From contig CACYHE010000013.1 in assembly GCA_902774185.1 (NCBI GenBank), positions 1 to 45,181 on the forward strand: a stretch of DNA of 45,181 bases, written 5' to 3'. The position numbers and the translations under genes are program-made. Below are positions 1 through 7,125 of this stretch, one piece after another. Within the stretch, counting starts at the first letter, position 1. Each line of letters begins with the position of its first letter. The stretch is from an uncultured Bacteroidales bacterium (lineage in GTDB: Bacteria; Bacteroidota; Bacteroidia; Bacteroidales; Paludibacteraceae). Under the pieces are notes generated by a model. The model saw nothing but the letters and a program-made list of their open reading frames with translations. It searched no databases and was not told where the DNA came from.

Positions 1-1
1 C

Positions 2-130
2 CTCGCTACCTTGGCGCAAGACCAAGCTGCGTTCCGCGCGCAGAAAGACGAAGCCGGAGGTATCAAGACCTTCAAGGCTTGGCTCTGGAAGCAGGAAGGC
101 GACGCGTACGACGAAGCCCTCAACGGCTAA
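2..130 (+). CDS. C-terminal end of an unrecognised protein (partial)
   Basis: The reading frame is open from the left edge to a TAA at 128-130, giving the last 42 residues of a protein. The tail is charged and helical in character and ends in EGDAYDEALNG. I do not recognise the family from this fragment. Codon use is like the neighbouring genes, and the stop is followed at once by a repeat tract and then a hairpin terminator, which supports this as a true gene end. Confidence 0.6.
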   Translation, partial: LATLAQDQAAFRAQKDEAGGIKTFKAWLWKQEGDAYDEALNG

Positions 131-167
131 TGATGCAAATGATGCAAATGATGCAAATGATGAAATG
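131..167. repeat. Tandem repeat tract, unit GATGCAAAT
   Basis: Three perfect 9-nt units (GATGCAAAT) and a decayed fourth begin one base after the stop codon of the partial gene. This is one of the few tracts in the window whose period is not 7. Confidence 0.85.
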
Positions 168-186
168 GTGAATGTTTAACGAAGGA

Positions 187-214
187 AAAATCGTCCAATT
201 CGGGCGATTTTTCT
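187..214 (+). terminator. Intrinsic terminator after the partial gene
   Basis: A 10-bp stem, AAAATCGTCC (187-196) with GGGCGATTTT (202-211), has a 5-nt loop and a T-rich tail. It ends the gene at the left edge. Nearly the same hairpin recurs at 1082-1102, on the other side of the next gene. Confidence 0.8.
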
Positions 215-230
215 GTCTTTATGCTTTTTT

Positions 231-253
231 CTTTCGACTTTTTTCTTTCGACT
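231..253. repeat. Repeat tract CTTTCGACT, two copies
   Basis: Two copies of CTTTCGACT lie six bases apart, just upstream of the promoter at 254-285. Related CTTTCGACTTTT motifs occur at 15246-15298 and inside the HD gene at 32312-32373. Confidence 0.6.
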
Positions 254-285
254 CTTGCATATATGCAAAAAAAATTGTACCTTTG
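254..285 (+). promoter_or_regulatory. Bacteroidota-type promoter for the 321-1070 gene
   Basis: A CTTG -33 element (254-257) is separated by 20 bp from TACCTTTG (278-285). The perfect palindrome TTGCATATATGCAA (255-268) overlaps the -33 element. The expected transcription start lies a few bases beyond 285, which rules out the longer reading frame opening at 255. Confidence 0.75.
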
Positions 286-320
286 CACTCCGAAATGCTA
301 ACGAAATTTATCGAATGATT

Positions 321-1070
321 ATGGCAAAGAAATTACAATGGATGCTGCTTTTGCTGATGGTGTCAGCAAGCATGATGAACGCCAAAAATGTCAATCCTCC
401 CACGGTACATATCCAAGGAGACTTAAGCAAGTATAAGTACGTCTATGTCATCCCTGTCAGCGGAGACAAACCCGCTCCGGGCGTACCGGTCAACCCCGGT
501 TACATCATATACAGCCGGGATTTCTATCCGTCCGACATCATCAGCGGCTACCTGATGAAATTTAACTATACCATCTTACCCGAATGCAGTCTCGAGCATG
601 CAGACTCCACACTCATTGTCTCCTACGGTTTCACGGGGCGACGCCTCCTCTCGATGGTCAAGAGTGCCTGCACGGTCTTTATCCAGATGAGTGACGCACA
701 GACACGTGAGATAGTGGCCTCTTTTGAAGCGGAAGGAGCAGGATACGATGAGTCCTTCGCCATGGTCGAAGCGATCTACACCGACTTGGAACTGTTCCAA
801 TACGGTGCTACGCCAAGCGTGAAGGCTTCCGTCGCTAAATGCAAGAAGAAAAAAGTCAAGATCGAACTGACCAATAAGACCGCAACGACCTTGCATGCCG
901 TTCATGTCAAACTTATCTACCGAACCAACGGTGCGGTCGTGCATGAACAATCGGCTACCATCGGTCGCTCTCTCCAACCCCGTCAAACCGGTACATCCAC
1001 CGTGCTACGCGACGCTTCCGTTGTCGGCAAAGGATACGATATCGAAGTGCAGGTTGTCGGATACGAATGA
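321..1070 (+). CDS. Secreted protein of unknown function
   Basis: This encodes 249 residues starting MAKKLQWM; an ATG two codons earlier (315) is equally possible. A start further upstream would lie in the promoter. The N-terminus is a signal peptide (Lys-rich start, LLLLMVSAS core, cleavage near MMNA), so the product is exported. The mature part is rich in beta-strand patterns. One stretch, about residues 25-150, resembles periplasmic or outer-membrane accessory proteins in composition, and the C-terminal 70 residues look like a separate beta-sandwich with a Lys-rich hinge (KCKKKKVKIELTN). No catalytic motif is visible and I do not recognise the family. It stands alone with its own promoter and is flanked by near-identical terminators. 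Confidence 0.75.
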   Translation: MAKKLQWMLLLLMVSASMMNAKNVNPPTVHIQGDLSKYKYVYVIPVSGDKPAPGVPVNPGYIIYSRDFYPSDIISGYLMKFNYTILPECSLEHADSTLIVSYGFTGRRLLSMVKSACTVFIQMSDAQTREIVASFEAEGAGYDESFAMVEAIYTDLELFQYGATPSVKASVAKCKKKKVKIELTNKTATTLHAVHVKLIYRTNGAVVHEQSATIGRSLQPRQTGTSTVLRDASVVGKGYDIEVQVVGYE

Positions 1071-1080
1071 ACAAAATGAA

Positions 1081-1103
1081 AAATCGTCCTTATCGGGCGA
1101 TTC
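1081..1103. terminator. Bidirectional terminator between convergent genes
   Basis: AATCGTCC (1082-1089) pairs with GGGCGATT (1095-1102) around a TTATC loop. It follows the plus-strand gene ending at 1070 and overlaps the last codons and stop (1090-1092) of the minus-strand NlpC/P60 gene. The stem is the same as that of the terminator at 187-211. Confidence 0.7.
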
Positions 1104-1932
1104 TTCTTATTTGTACCAGATGATGGGAGTAATCTCCTTTCTCGATGTTAAAAATGCCGGTTTCATCGAGCTTTTCCACTTTCACCCGACCCGAACAATG
1201 AACGATTCGCGTGGGGTCAATGACGATGCCGACGTGGGTGATGGGGATTGGTGATTGGTCATTGGTGATAGGTGATTTAGAGAAGAACGCCAAGTCACCT
1301 GCCTGCGCTTCGCTTAAGGACACTACCGGCGTACCTTGGGTCGCTTGTTCGGACGCGTTACGAAACAGTTGCCTGCCGAAGAGACTGAGGATGACTTGCG
1401 TGAAACCGGAACAGTCCATACCGAGGGCATTCTTACCGCCCCATAGATAAGGGGTGTTCAGGAAGAAACGAACCGTCTGTAGCAGATTTTGCTCGTTCAA
1501 ATCGAGCGTTTTGGTGATCACCATGCCCGGATCAATGCGAAAGCCGACGCCTAACACTTCGAATCGAGCAGTGCTCGCTTCATTGGTGATGGGTGATTGG
1601 TAATTGGTGATTTTTGTTCCTGCTGTCAAGGGTATCGTCTGTCCGTTATTCTCACTCACGGCATAGGCAACCGGAAAAGCAACCATAGCGGCGGTCTTCA
1701 ATGCGTCCTTATAAGCCTCATATTCCTCCGTTTTCATCGGACAAATCATCTTCGTATCCACCCATCCTTCTTGACCGTCATTCTCCAATCGGACATGCGT
1801 CCAATTGGTGATTGGTGATTGGTGATTGGTGATTTGACACAACTCCCCGAAGAGCATCTGCGTGTTTTGCTCTGCTCCTTCCCTTGCTTCCGCCCTCACC
1901 GGCACGATACTATGTAATGAAATACCTTTCAC
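1090..1932 (-). CDS. SH3 / NlpC-P60 family cell-wall peptidase with three repeat inserts
   Basis: A 280-residue cysteine peptidase of the NlpC/P60 (C40) family, which cleaves gamma-D-Glu-diamino-acid bonds in peptidoglycan peptides. An SH3-like part (about 8-60) precedes the catalytic domain. Catalytic candidates are Cys174 in GMDCSGF, His233 in THVGIV and His245. No signal peptide is seen, as in cytoplasmic murein-peptide recycling enzymes of this group. The start is GTG at 1930-1932 and lies inside a repeat tract. Three tracts of the ACCAATC unit interrupt the protein in frame at residues 33-43, 107-117 and 218-231 (peptide ITNHQSPITN and variants). The last lies just before His233. It is the final gene of a comF-nadB operon. 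Whether the enzyme is still active with these inserts cannot be judged here. Confidence 0.85.
   Translation of the reverse strand: MKGISLHSIVPVRAEAREGAEQNTQMLFGELCQITNHQSPITNWTHVRLENDGQEGWVDTKMICPMKTEEYEAYKDALKTAAMVAFPVAYAVSENNGQTIPLTAGTKITNYQSPITNEASTARFEVLGVGFRIDPGMVITKTLDLNEQNLLQTVRFFLNTPYLWGGKNALGMDCSGFTQVILSLFGRQLFRNASEQATQGTPVVSLSEAQAGDLAFFSKSPITNDQSPIPITHVGIVIDPTRIVHCSGRVKVEKLDETGIFNIEKGDYSHHLVQIRRIAR
1240..1279. repeat. Heptanucleotide tract in the NlpC/P60 gene, unit GATTGGT
   Basis: Degenerate GATTGGT units (ACCAATC on the coding strand) encode residues 218-231 of the peptidase (SPITNDQSPIPIT). The tract keeps the reading frame. Confidence 0.85.
1582..1613. repeat. Heptanucleotide tract in the NlpC/P60 gene, unit GATTGGT
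   Basis: Four to five degenerate GATTGGT units encode residues 107-117 (KITNYQSPITN). They sit between the SH3-like part and the catalytic domain. Confidence 0.85.
1803..1835. repeat. Heptanucleotide tract in the NlpC/P60 gene, unit GATTGGT
   Basis: The least decayed copy in this gene, with four perfect GATTGGT units. It encodes residues 33-43 (QITNHQSPITN) inside the SH3-like region, where family members have a short loop. Confidence 0.9.
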
Positions 1933-1963
1933 CTTTCAACTTTCACCTTTCAACTTTCACCTT
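1926..1963. repeat. Heptanucleotide tract at the nadB / NlpC-P60 junction
   Basis: On the transcribed strand the tract alternates AGGTGAA and AGTTGAA, making a 14-nt higher-order unit. It fills the 29-bp gap between the two genes and contains the GTG start codon of the NlpC/P60 gene. A tract with almost the same alternation lies at 9420-9449. Confidence 0.9.
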
Positions 1964-3563
1964 ACCACACTTCCTGCGGATGATTATTGTCCGTACGGGG
2001 ATAATCGATCGTATAATGCAGACCCCGACTCTCTTTGCGCTCCAACGCCTGACGGGTGATGAGGTAACCCACATTGATCATGTTACGCAGCTCGCATATT
2101 TCCCTGTCTGCTTTGACGCGTTTGAAGAGGTCTTCTGTCTCTTCATAGAGCAGGTCGAGTCGTTCCCAAGCCCGACGCAGACGCAGATCCGAACGGACGA
2201 TTCCGACATAAGTGGACATGATCTGTCCTACTTCTTTGACATCTTGTGCGATAAGCACGCGTTCTTCATTGGTCAAGGTGCCTTCATCGTTCCATGCCGG
2301 AATTTTCTCGTTGAAATCGTAGTTTTCTATCACACTGAGACTATGTTTGGCAGCTGCATCGGCATAGACAACCGCTTCGATAAGCGAGTTAGACGCCAGA
2401 CGGTTACCGCCGTGCAGACCCGTACATGAACACTCGCCTACGGCATATAACCGTTTGATCGTCGATTGGCCGTCCAGATCCACCTTAATACCTCCGCACA
2501 TGTAATGCGCGCAAGGAGCCACCGGGATATACTGCTTAGTGATGTCGATACCGATAGAAAGGCACTTGGCGTAGATATTGGGGAAATGATGTTTGGTCTC
2601 CTCCGGATCTTTGTGCGTCACATCCAGACACACATGATCGATGGCATGGATCTTCATCTCATTATCGATGGCACGTGCCACGATATCACGCGGTGCCAGA
2701 CTCAGACGCGGGTCGTATTTCTGCATAAACTCTTCGCCGTTAGGCAATCTCAGAATACCTCCGTACCCGCGCATGGCTTCGGTGATGAGGTATGCAGGAT
2801 GCGTCTCTTTGGGATTGAACAGACTCGTCGGGTGAAACTGCACGAACTCCATATCTTTGACCAGTCCTTTGGCACGATAGACCATCGCGATACCGTCTCC
2901 GGTAGCTATCTCGGGGTTGGTGGTGGTGGCATAGACCGCTCCCGTTCCTCCGGTGGCCATCAAGGTGATACGGCTCAGATAGGTGTCGATCTTCTGGGTC
3001 TTGGGATTGAGGATATACGCTCCGTAGCATTCGATATCCGGCGTGCGTCTGGTAACGCGAACGCCCAGATGGTGCTGCGTGATGATCTCCACGGCAAAAT
3101 GATTCTCCAGTACGTCGATATACGGATTATGGCGCACCGCTTCCATCAGACCCCGTTGGATCTCCGCGCCCGTGTCATCGGCATGGTGGAGGATACGGAA
3201 CTCGGAGTGTCCGCCTTCGCGGTGCAGGTCAAAATTACCGTCTTCTTTCTTATCGAAGTTAACGCCCCAGTTGACCAGTTCCTGAATCCCTCTCGGTGCA
3301 TTACGTACCACCTGTTCCACCGCCCCGGGGTCGCTTAACCAGTCTCCGGCTACCATGGTGTCGTGGATGTGTTTGTCAAAATCATCCACTAACAGGTTCG
3401 TCACGGAAGCGATTCCGCCTTGTGCTTTAGCTGTATTAGCTTCCTCCAGCGTTGTCTTGCAACACAACGCAATGCGGTACTTCTCGGTTCGCGCCACTTT
3501 GAGCGCAAAACTCATTCCGGCTACACCGCCGCCGATGATTAAAAAATCATACTTTCTAGTCAT
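1962..3563 (-). CDS. nadB: L-aspartate oxidase
   Basis: A 533-residue FAD-dependent oxidase of the succinate dehydrogenase/fumarate reductase flavoprotein family. It converts L-aspartate to iminoaspartate, the first step of de novo NAD synthesis. Visible motifs are the N-terminal dinucleotide fold IIGGGVAGMS, the AKAQGGIA segment, HADDTGAEIQRG, the FHPTS active-site segment, and the FAD-binding end GGNRLASNSLIEA. The C-terminal helical domain holds RSDLRLRRAWERL. These features and the length are typical of NadB rather than SdhA. Start ATG at 3561-3563 is preceded by AAAGGAAAACT. nadA and nadC are not in the window. It is the middle gene of comF-nadB-NlpC/P60. Confidence 0.93.
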   Translation of the reverse strand: MTRKYDFLIIGGGVAGMSFALKVARTEKYRIALCCKTTLEEANTAKAQGGIASVTNLLVDDFDKHIHDTMVAGDWLSDPGAVEQVVRNAPRGIQELVNWGVNFDKKEDGNFDLHREGGHSEFRILHHADDTGAEIQRGLMEAVRHNPYIDVLENHFAVEIITQHHLGVRVTRRTPDIECYGAYILNPKTQKIDTYLSRITLMATGGTGAVYATTTNPEIATGDGIAMVYRAKGLVKDMEFVQFHPTSLFNPKETHPAYLITEAMRGYGGILRLPNGEEFMQKYDPRLSLAPRDIVARAIDNEMKIHAIDHVCLDVTHKDPEETKHHFPNIYAKCLSIGIDITKQYIPVAPCAHYMCGGIKVDLDGQSTIKRLYAVGECSCTGLHGGNRLASNSLIEAVVYADAAAKHSLSVIENYDFNEKIPAWNDEGTLTNEERVLIAQDVKEVGQIMSTYVGIVRSDLRLRRAWERLDLLYEETEDLFKRVKADREICELRNMINVGYLITRQALERKESRGLHYTIDYPRTDNNHPQEVW

Positions 3564-3578
3564 AGTTTTCCTTTTGCC

Positions 3579-3602
3579 TATAACCGCTAACCTTTAACCT
3601 TT
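3579..3602. repeat. Heptanucleotide tract at the comF / nadB junction
   Basis: Degenerate CTTTAAC/CGCTAAC units fill the gap between the comF stop (3601-3603) and the nadB start. On the transcribed strand it reads as purine-rich GTTAAAG-type units ahead of nadB. Confidence 0.7.
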
Positions 3603-4302
3603 ATTTCGCCTTACATAAGGCAAAAACCGTATAATGTGCGCCTCGGATGCACCGCATGGCGCGTAAACAACTTCGCATCGTCTCTCCTGTTGTGATCAGA
3701 TCATCTACCACCATAATCTGTTTGTTGTACAACTGTTCCGGGTGGTTCACCGCAAACGCATCTGCTACATTCTGTTTTCGTCCCTCTCCGGTCTGCAATG
3801 CCTGTTTGGGTGTGTTTTTGATTCGTGTCACATGCGTCGTATCCACCGGAATGCCGGTGATGTCACTGATCCCCCGGGCGATGTATTCCGACTGATTGTA
3901 CCCTCGTTCGCGTAAGCGCTTCGGATGCAACGGAAGTGGGATGATTACGTCGATTTCATCGAAGAAATCCGTGTATTGCATCTCGATCGCCGCCATCCGT
4001 CCCATGTGGAAACCGATATCCGGTTCATCCGCATATTTCATCCGGTGGATGAGATGTTGGATGGCGTGGTCTTTTGCGTAGAAGAGAAAAGCAGCCGCTT
4101 GTCTCAACCGCATCTGATTCATCGCCCGAACGATATCCGGTTTGTTTTCCGTCAGCACCATCTCCGTCTCGTTCTGCCGAATCTGTGCCTGTTCCGTACG
4201 CGGTAAGGAACGGAAACACGCATCGCAAAGCCCCTTACTGTACACGCCGCACATCGGACAGACGGAAGGGTAAAAAATGCTCAACAAAGAGGATAATCTC
4301 AT
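3601..4302 (-). CDS. ComF family phosphoribosyltransferase-like protein
   Basis: A 233-residue protein with an N-terminal zinc-finger-like part (CPMCGVYSKGLCDACF) and a C-terminal type I phosphoribosyltransferase fold with the PRPP loop VVDDLITTGET. ComF proteins are needed for DNA uptake in competent bacteria and act in the cytoplasm; whether this organism is competent is unknown. I place the start at ATG 4300-4302. The longer frame would begin at a TTG that is part of the -7 promoter element. It is the first gene of the operon with nadB and the NlpC/P60 peptidase. Confidence 0.88.
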   Translation of the reverse strand: MRLSSLLSIFYPSVCPMCGVYSKGLCDACFRSLPRTEQAQIRQNETEMVLTENKPDIVRAMNQMRLRQAAAFLFYAKDHAIQHLIHRMKYADEPDIGFHMGRMAAIEMQYTDFFDEIDVIIPLPLHPKRLRERGYNQSEYIARGISDITGIPVDTTHVTRIKNTPKQALQTGEGRKQNVADAFAVNHPEQLYNKQIMVVDDLITTGETMRSCLRAMRCIRGAHYTVFALCKAK

Positions 4303-4323
4303 CCGTTTATCGTTTTGCGGCTG

Positions 4324-4355
4324 CAAAATTAGTAAAATTTTTCTATTTACGCAAG
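4324..4355 (-). promoter_or_regulatory. Promoter for comF-nadB-NlpC/P60
   Basis: On the minus strand CTTG (4352-4355) is separated by 20 bp from TAATTTTG (4324-4331). It is divergent from the promoter at 4382-4412. Confidence 0.65.
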
Positions 4356-4381
4356 GAATCGCAATTAAATTTTAGATTTTT

Positions 4382-4412
4382 TTTGATATATGCAATTTTT
4401 TTTGTATCTTTG
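4382..4412 (+). promoter_or_regulatory. Promoter for the 4421 lipoprotein gene
   Basis: TTTG (4382-4385), a 19-bp spacer and TATCTTTG (4405-4412), followed only eight bases later by the start codon. The mRNA leader must be very short or absent. Confidence 0.75.
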
Positions 4413-4420
4413 CAGCCGAT

Positions 4421-4927
4421 ATGAGAAAAAGTAGCTGTTTAATCGCCCTGATGGCGTTTGTGTGTATCGGTTGGACGGGGTGTAACCGTCCGTCGAAAGT
4501 GGATCAGTATCATGCGCAGAAACATGTGCAGGACTCGTTGTCGTTGGTGGAACAAGAGCGTACCCTGACGTATTATCAGTCGCAGTTGGATGCGATGATG
4601 CCGGTGGCGGATTCGTTACTGACGCTGTTCAAGTATGAGAAGAACGACAAATACCAGGACCATGGGTTCTATGTGGTACGCAATGAGAAATTGAAGATCT
4701 ATCAGGACCTTCGGGTGATGGTTCGCGATGACGGGCAGGAGTTGCTGGTCTATCGGAACGGGAAACGGATGACGGTAGGGGACGAACGTTTTTCCGATAA
4801 GGAACAGGAAGCGCTTGATAGGGCGAAGCATCTGCAAGTGACCTTTCAGGATATACGCGAATTGGAAAAACGGATTCAGCGAACGAACTTAGAGGTGCAG
4901 AAATACCAAAAAAGATTGCAAAAATAA
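4421..4927 (+). CDS. Putative lipoprotein with coiled-coil character
   Basis: A 168-residue protein with a lipoprotein-type signal (MRKSSCLIALMAFVCIGW, then TGC with Cys21 as lipidation candidate; the -3 Trp is unusual for a lipobox). The rest is highly charged and helical, with heptad-like runs near residues 35-65 and 125-165, suggesting a periplasmic coiled coil. No enzyme motif is visible. Similar small lipoproteins of unknown function are common in Bacteroidota. It is transcribed alone from the promoter just upstream. Confidence 0.8.
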   Translation: MRKSSCLIALMAFVCIGWTGCNRPSKVDQYHAQKHVQDSLSLVEQERTLTYYQSQLDAMMPVADSLLTLFKYEKNDKYQDHGFYVVRNEKLKIYQDLRVMVRDDGQELLVYRNGKRMTVGDERFSDKEQEALDRAKHLQVTFQDIRELEKRIQRTNLEVQKYQKRLQK

Positions 4928-4954
4928 TTTATATTGCATAATTACTTCGTAAAA

Positions 4955-4986
4955 TTTGCATATATGCAATATTTTTTGTACCTTTG
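4955..4986 (+). promoter_or_regulatory. Promoter for the seven-gene operon 5010-12645
   Basis: TTTG (4955-4958), a 20-bp spacer and TACCTTTG (4979-4986). The palindrome TTGCATATATGCAA (4956-4969) overlaps the -33 element exactly as in the promoter at 254-285. Confidence 0.8.
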
Positions 4987-5009
4987 TGCCCGCAAATGAA
5001 AAACGGCTT

Positions 5010-5441
5010 ATGTCAGAGACCAAATACGAGAGTAAAATCAGTTCGGCGCCCTGTTCGGCGCAGCAGATCTACCGCGTGCTGAGTAACATGCAGAACCTGG
5101 AGCGCGTGAAAGATCAGATTCCGAAAGACAAGGTGCAGGAGATGTATATCGAGCCGGACCGTGTACGGTTGAAAGTGGACGGTTTGGCGCAATTGATCAC
5201 CATCGCCATCGTGGATCGTATCGAGAATGATACGGTCAAGTTCGGCTTGGAAGGTATCCCGATGGACGGTAACTTCTGGATTCAGCTCAAAGAGGTAGCG
5301 CCGAACGATACACGTATCAAGTTGACGGTGAAAGCGGACATCCCGATGATGTTCCGTTTGATGATCGGTAAGAAGTTGCAGGACGGATTGGACCAGGCAG
5401 CAGATATGCTCGCGCAATTCCCGTACGCACAATGGGCGTAG
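5010..5441 (+). CDS. SRPBCC (START/Bet v1-like) family protein
   Basis: A 143-residue protein starting MSETKYESKI; the longer frame would begin within the promoter. It has the SRPBCC pattern: an early beta-strand, the helix pair (SAQQIYRVLSNMQNLERVK), a run of antiparallel strands, and a long C-terminal helix (KKLQDGLDQAADMLAQFP). Such proteins form a hydrophobic pocket for lipids or other small hydrophobic ligands. The ligand is unknown. The next gene makes phosphatidylethanolamine, which would fit a lipid ligand, but that is only inference from position. First gene of the operon. Confidence 0.8.
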   Translation: MSETKYESKISSAPCSAQQIYRVLSNMQNLERVKDQIPKDKVQEMYIEPDRVRLKVDGLAQLITIAIVDRIENDTVKFGLEGIPMDGNFWIQLKEVAPNDTRIKLTVKADIPMMFRLMIGKKLQDGLDQAADMLAQFPYAQWA

Positions 5442-5446
5442 TTTTA

Positions 5447-5483
5447 GATGGTTTGAGATGGTTTGACGGTTTGAAAGTTTGAT
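5447..5483. repeat. Tandem tract before psd, unit GATGGTTTGA
   Basis: Two perfect 10-nt units (GATGGTTTGA) and two decayed GGTTTGA units fill the 43-bp gap between the SRPBCC gene and psd, ending at the psd start region. The reverse complement family recurs in the nfnAB coding region at 8408-8460. Confidence 0.85.
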
Positions 5484-5484
5484 T

Positions 5485-6165
5485 ATGAAAAGACCAAGAA
5501 TACACAGAGAAGGACGGCACATGATCATAGGAATCGTGTTGCTGTTGTTTATTATCAATGTGCCGGTATATCTGTATGTACAGACGCATTGGATTTTTGC
5601 AGTATCGCTGATGTTAACGGCTTTGCTGTTAGTGTTTGTCACTTATTTCTTCCGTAACCCTATCCGGGTGTTGGAGATCGATGATCCGAATTTCATCATC
5701 GCGCCAGCAGACGGACGTGTGGTGGTGATTGAACCGACGGAAGAGAATGAGTATTTCCATGAGAAGAAACTGCAGGTGTCCATCTTCATGTCGCCGTTCA
5801 ACGTGCATGCCAACTGGTACCCGATCGAGGGAACGGTGTTGGTGAGCGAGCATCAGAAGGGTAGCCATAAAGGAGCGTGGCTTCCTAAGTCCAGTACGGA
5901 GAACGAGCGTTCGTTAGTGGTGATAGAGACACCGTCGAAAGTGCGCATAGCCGTTCGTCAGATCGCTGGAGCCATGGCTCGTCGTATCGTGACCTACGCC
6001 AAACCCGGTCATTTTGCGCACCGTAATACCCACCTTGGTTTCATCAAGTTGGGCTCGCGTGTGGATATGTACCTGCCGTTGGATACGGAGATGTTCGTAG
6101 AGGTAGGCGAACATGTGCGTGGCAATGAGACGATCATTGCACGGCTGACAGATAAAGAGAATTGA
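5485..6165 (+). CDS. psd: Phosphatidylserine decarboxylase proenzyme
   Basis: A 226-residue short-type phosphatidylserine decarboxylase, the membrane enzyme that makes phosphatidylethanolamine. Two hydrophobic N-terminal segments (about 12-55) anchor it. The motif GRVVVIEPTEE and the FMSPFNVHANWYPIEG segment are typical. The self-cleavage site is the Gly-Ser of LGFIKLGSRVD (around residue 190), where Ser becomes the pyruvoyl group of the alpha chain. The start is ATG 5485; the frame could also open at TTG 5479 inside the repeat. The stop codon lies inside the following repeat tract. A phosphatidylserine synthase gene is not seen nearby. Confidence 0.93.
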   Translation: MKRPRIHREGRHMIIGIVLLLFIINVPVYLYVQTHWIFAVSLMLTALLLVFVTYFFRNPIRVLEIDDPNFIIAPADGRVVVIEPTEENEYFHEKKLQVSIFMSPFNVHANWYPIEGTVLVSEHQKGSHKGAWLPKSSTENERSLVVIETPSKVRIAVRQIAGAMARRIVTYAKPGHFAHRNTHLGFIKLGSRVDMYLPLDTEMFVEVGEHVRGNETIIARLTDKEN

Positions 6166-6187
6166 AAATTGAAAATTGAAAATTGAT
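6160..6187. repeat. Heptanucleotide tract at the psd / deoC junction, unit AATTGAA
   Basis: Four near-perfect AATTGAA units. The psd stop codon (6163-6165) is part of the first unit and the tract ends six bases before the deoC ATG. Confidence 0.9.
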
Positions 6188-6193
6188 AATACT

Positions 6194-7072
6194 ATGAATT
6201 TTGAAGAATTATTCGCGCAGTATCCCTGCCCGTTCACCGATGAGCAAGTAGCCGCTCAAGTAGCTGACATCGAAGCAAAGCATTTTGCGGAGAATAACAA
6301 TGTGGAGGTTTGGAAAGAGTGTCTCCACCAGATCGATTACACAACCTTGAGTGCCGATGATACCATCGCCAAAGTGGAGAAGATGGCGAATGCCGTTAAT
6401 AACTTCGAGAAGGACTTCCCGGGTATTCCTAATGTAGCCGCTATCTGTGTCTATCCCGCCATGGCGGAGTATGTACGCAAAGCGCTGAAGGATCCGACGT
6501 TCAATATCGCATGTTGCTGTGCCGGTTTCCCCGCTGCGCAGACTTTCCCGGAGATCAAAGTGGCAGAGACAGCATTGGCTATCAAATCCGGAGCTACCGA
6601 AGTGGATATCGTGCTTTCTGTAGGTAAGTTCCTCGAAGGACGTTATCAGGAGTGCTTCGACGAGATCGCAGAGATTAAAGCCGTTTGCGGTGAACACCAC
6701 TTGAAAGTGATCCTGGAGACCGGTTTGTTGAAGACCGCAGAGAATATCTGGAAAGCATCGATCCTGAGTATGGCAGCAGGTTGCGATTTCATCAAGACTT
6801 CTACTGGTAAGATCAGCGTGAACGCTACGCCCGAAGCTACCTTCATCATGTGTAATGCCATCAAGGTTTGGCGTGAGAAGACGGGTGTCAAGATGGGTTA
6901 TAAACCGGCAGGTGGTGTATCGACCACCGAGGAGGCTGTGCAGCATTTCACCCTCGTCAAAGAGGTTCTCGGCGAAGAGTGGCTCAATAACGAATCTTTC
7001 CGTTTCGGTGCTTCCCGTCTGGCAAATAACCTGCTGAGCTCGATCGTAGGACAAGAAACCAAATATTTTTAA
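6194..7072 (+). CDS. deoC: Deoxyribose-phosphate aldolase
   Basis: A 292-residue class I aldolase that interconverts 2-deoxyribose-5-phosphate with glyceraldehyde-3-phosphate and acetaldehyde in nucleoside breakdown. Family signatures are AICVYPAM, the CCCAGFPAA segment, GATEVDIVLSVGKFLEG, the Schiff-base lysine in DFIKTSTGK, and the second active lysine in GYKPAGGVST. The start is ATG 6194; an earlier TTG lies within the repeat. No other deo genes are nearby. Confidence 0.95.
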   Translation: MNFEELFAQYPCPFTDEQVAAQVADIEAKHFAENNNVEVWKECLHQIDYTTLSADDTIAKVEKMANAVNNFEKDFPGIPNVAAICVYPAMAEYVRKALKDPTFNIACCCAGFPAAQTFPEIKVAETALAIKSGATEVDIVLSVGKFLEGRYQECFDEIAEIKAVCGEHHLKVILETGLLKTAENIWKASILSMAAGCDFIKTSTGKISVNATPEATFIMCNAIKVWREKTGVKMGYKPAGGVSTTEEAVQHFTLVKEVLGEEWLNNESFRFGASRLANNLLSSIVGQETKYF

Positions 7073-7125
7073 ATGGCTAAATGGTCAAATAAATGACCAA
7101 ATGGTAAATGAATAAATGGTAAATG
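7071..7125. repeat. Heptanucleotide tract at the deoC / nfnAB junction, unit AAATGGT
   Basis: Degenerate AAATGGT/AAATGAAT units fill the whole 50-bp gap and run through the ATG of nfnAB: the segment GGTAAATGAATAA is present twice, so the start-codon context is itself a repeat copy. A related AAATGGT tract occurs inside aroB at 23374-23408. Confidence 0.9.

Noticed and set aside
255-320. Upstream extension of the secreted protein gene
   Set aside because: The extension runs through the -7 promoter element and would hide the signal peptide. The same holds for extensions of the 5010, 32922, 13552, 22588, 4302 and 32770 genes.
1240-1835. CRISPR-like array (repeated GATTGGT blocks)
   Set aside because: The units are only 7 nt, directly tandem without spacers, and translated in frame. 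No cas genes are present.
2466-3338. Plus-strand open frame (290 codons) inside nadB
   Set aside because: It is antisense to nadB, whose motifs are complete; the composition is His/Arg-rich as expected for a shadow frame.
6209-7054. Minus-strand open frame (281 codons) inside deoC
   Set aside because: It is a complement of the conserved deoC gene with no independent support.
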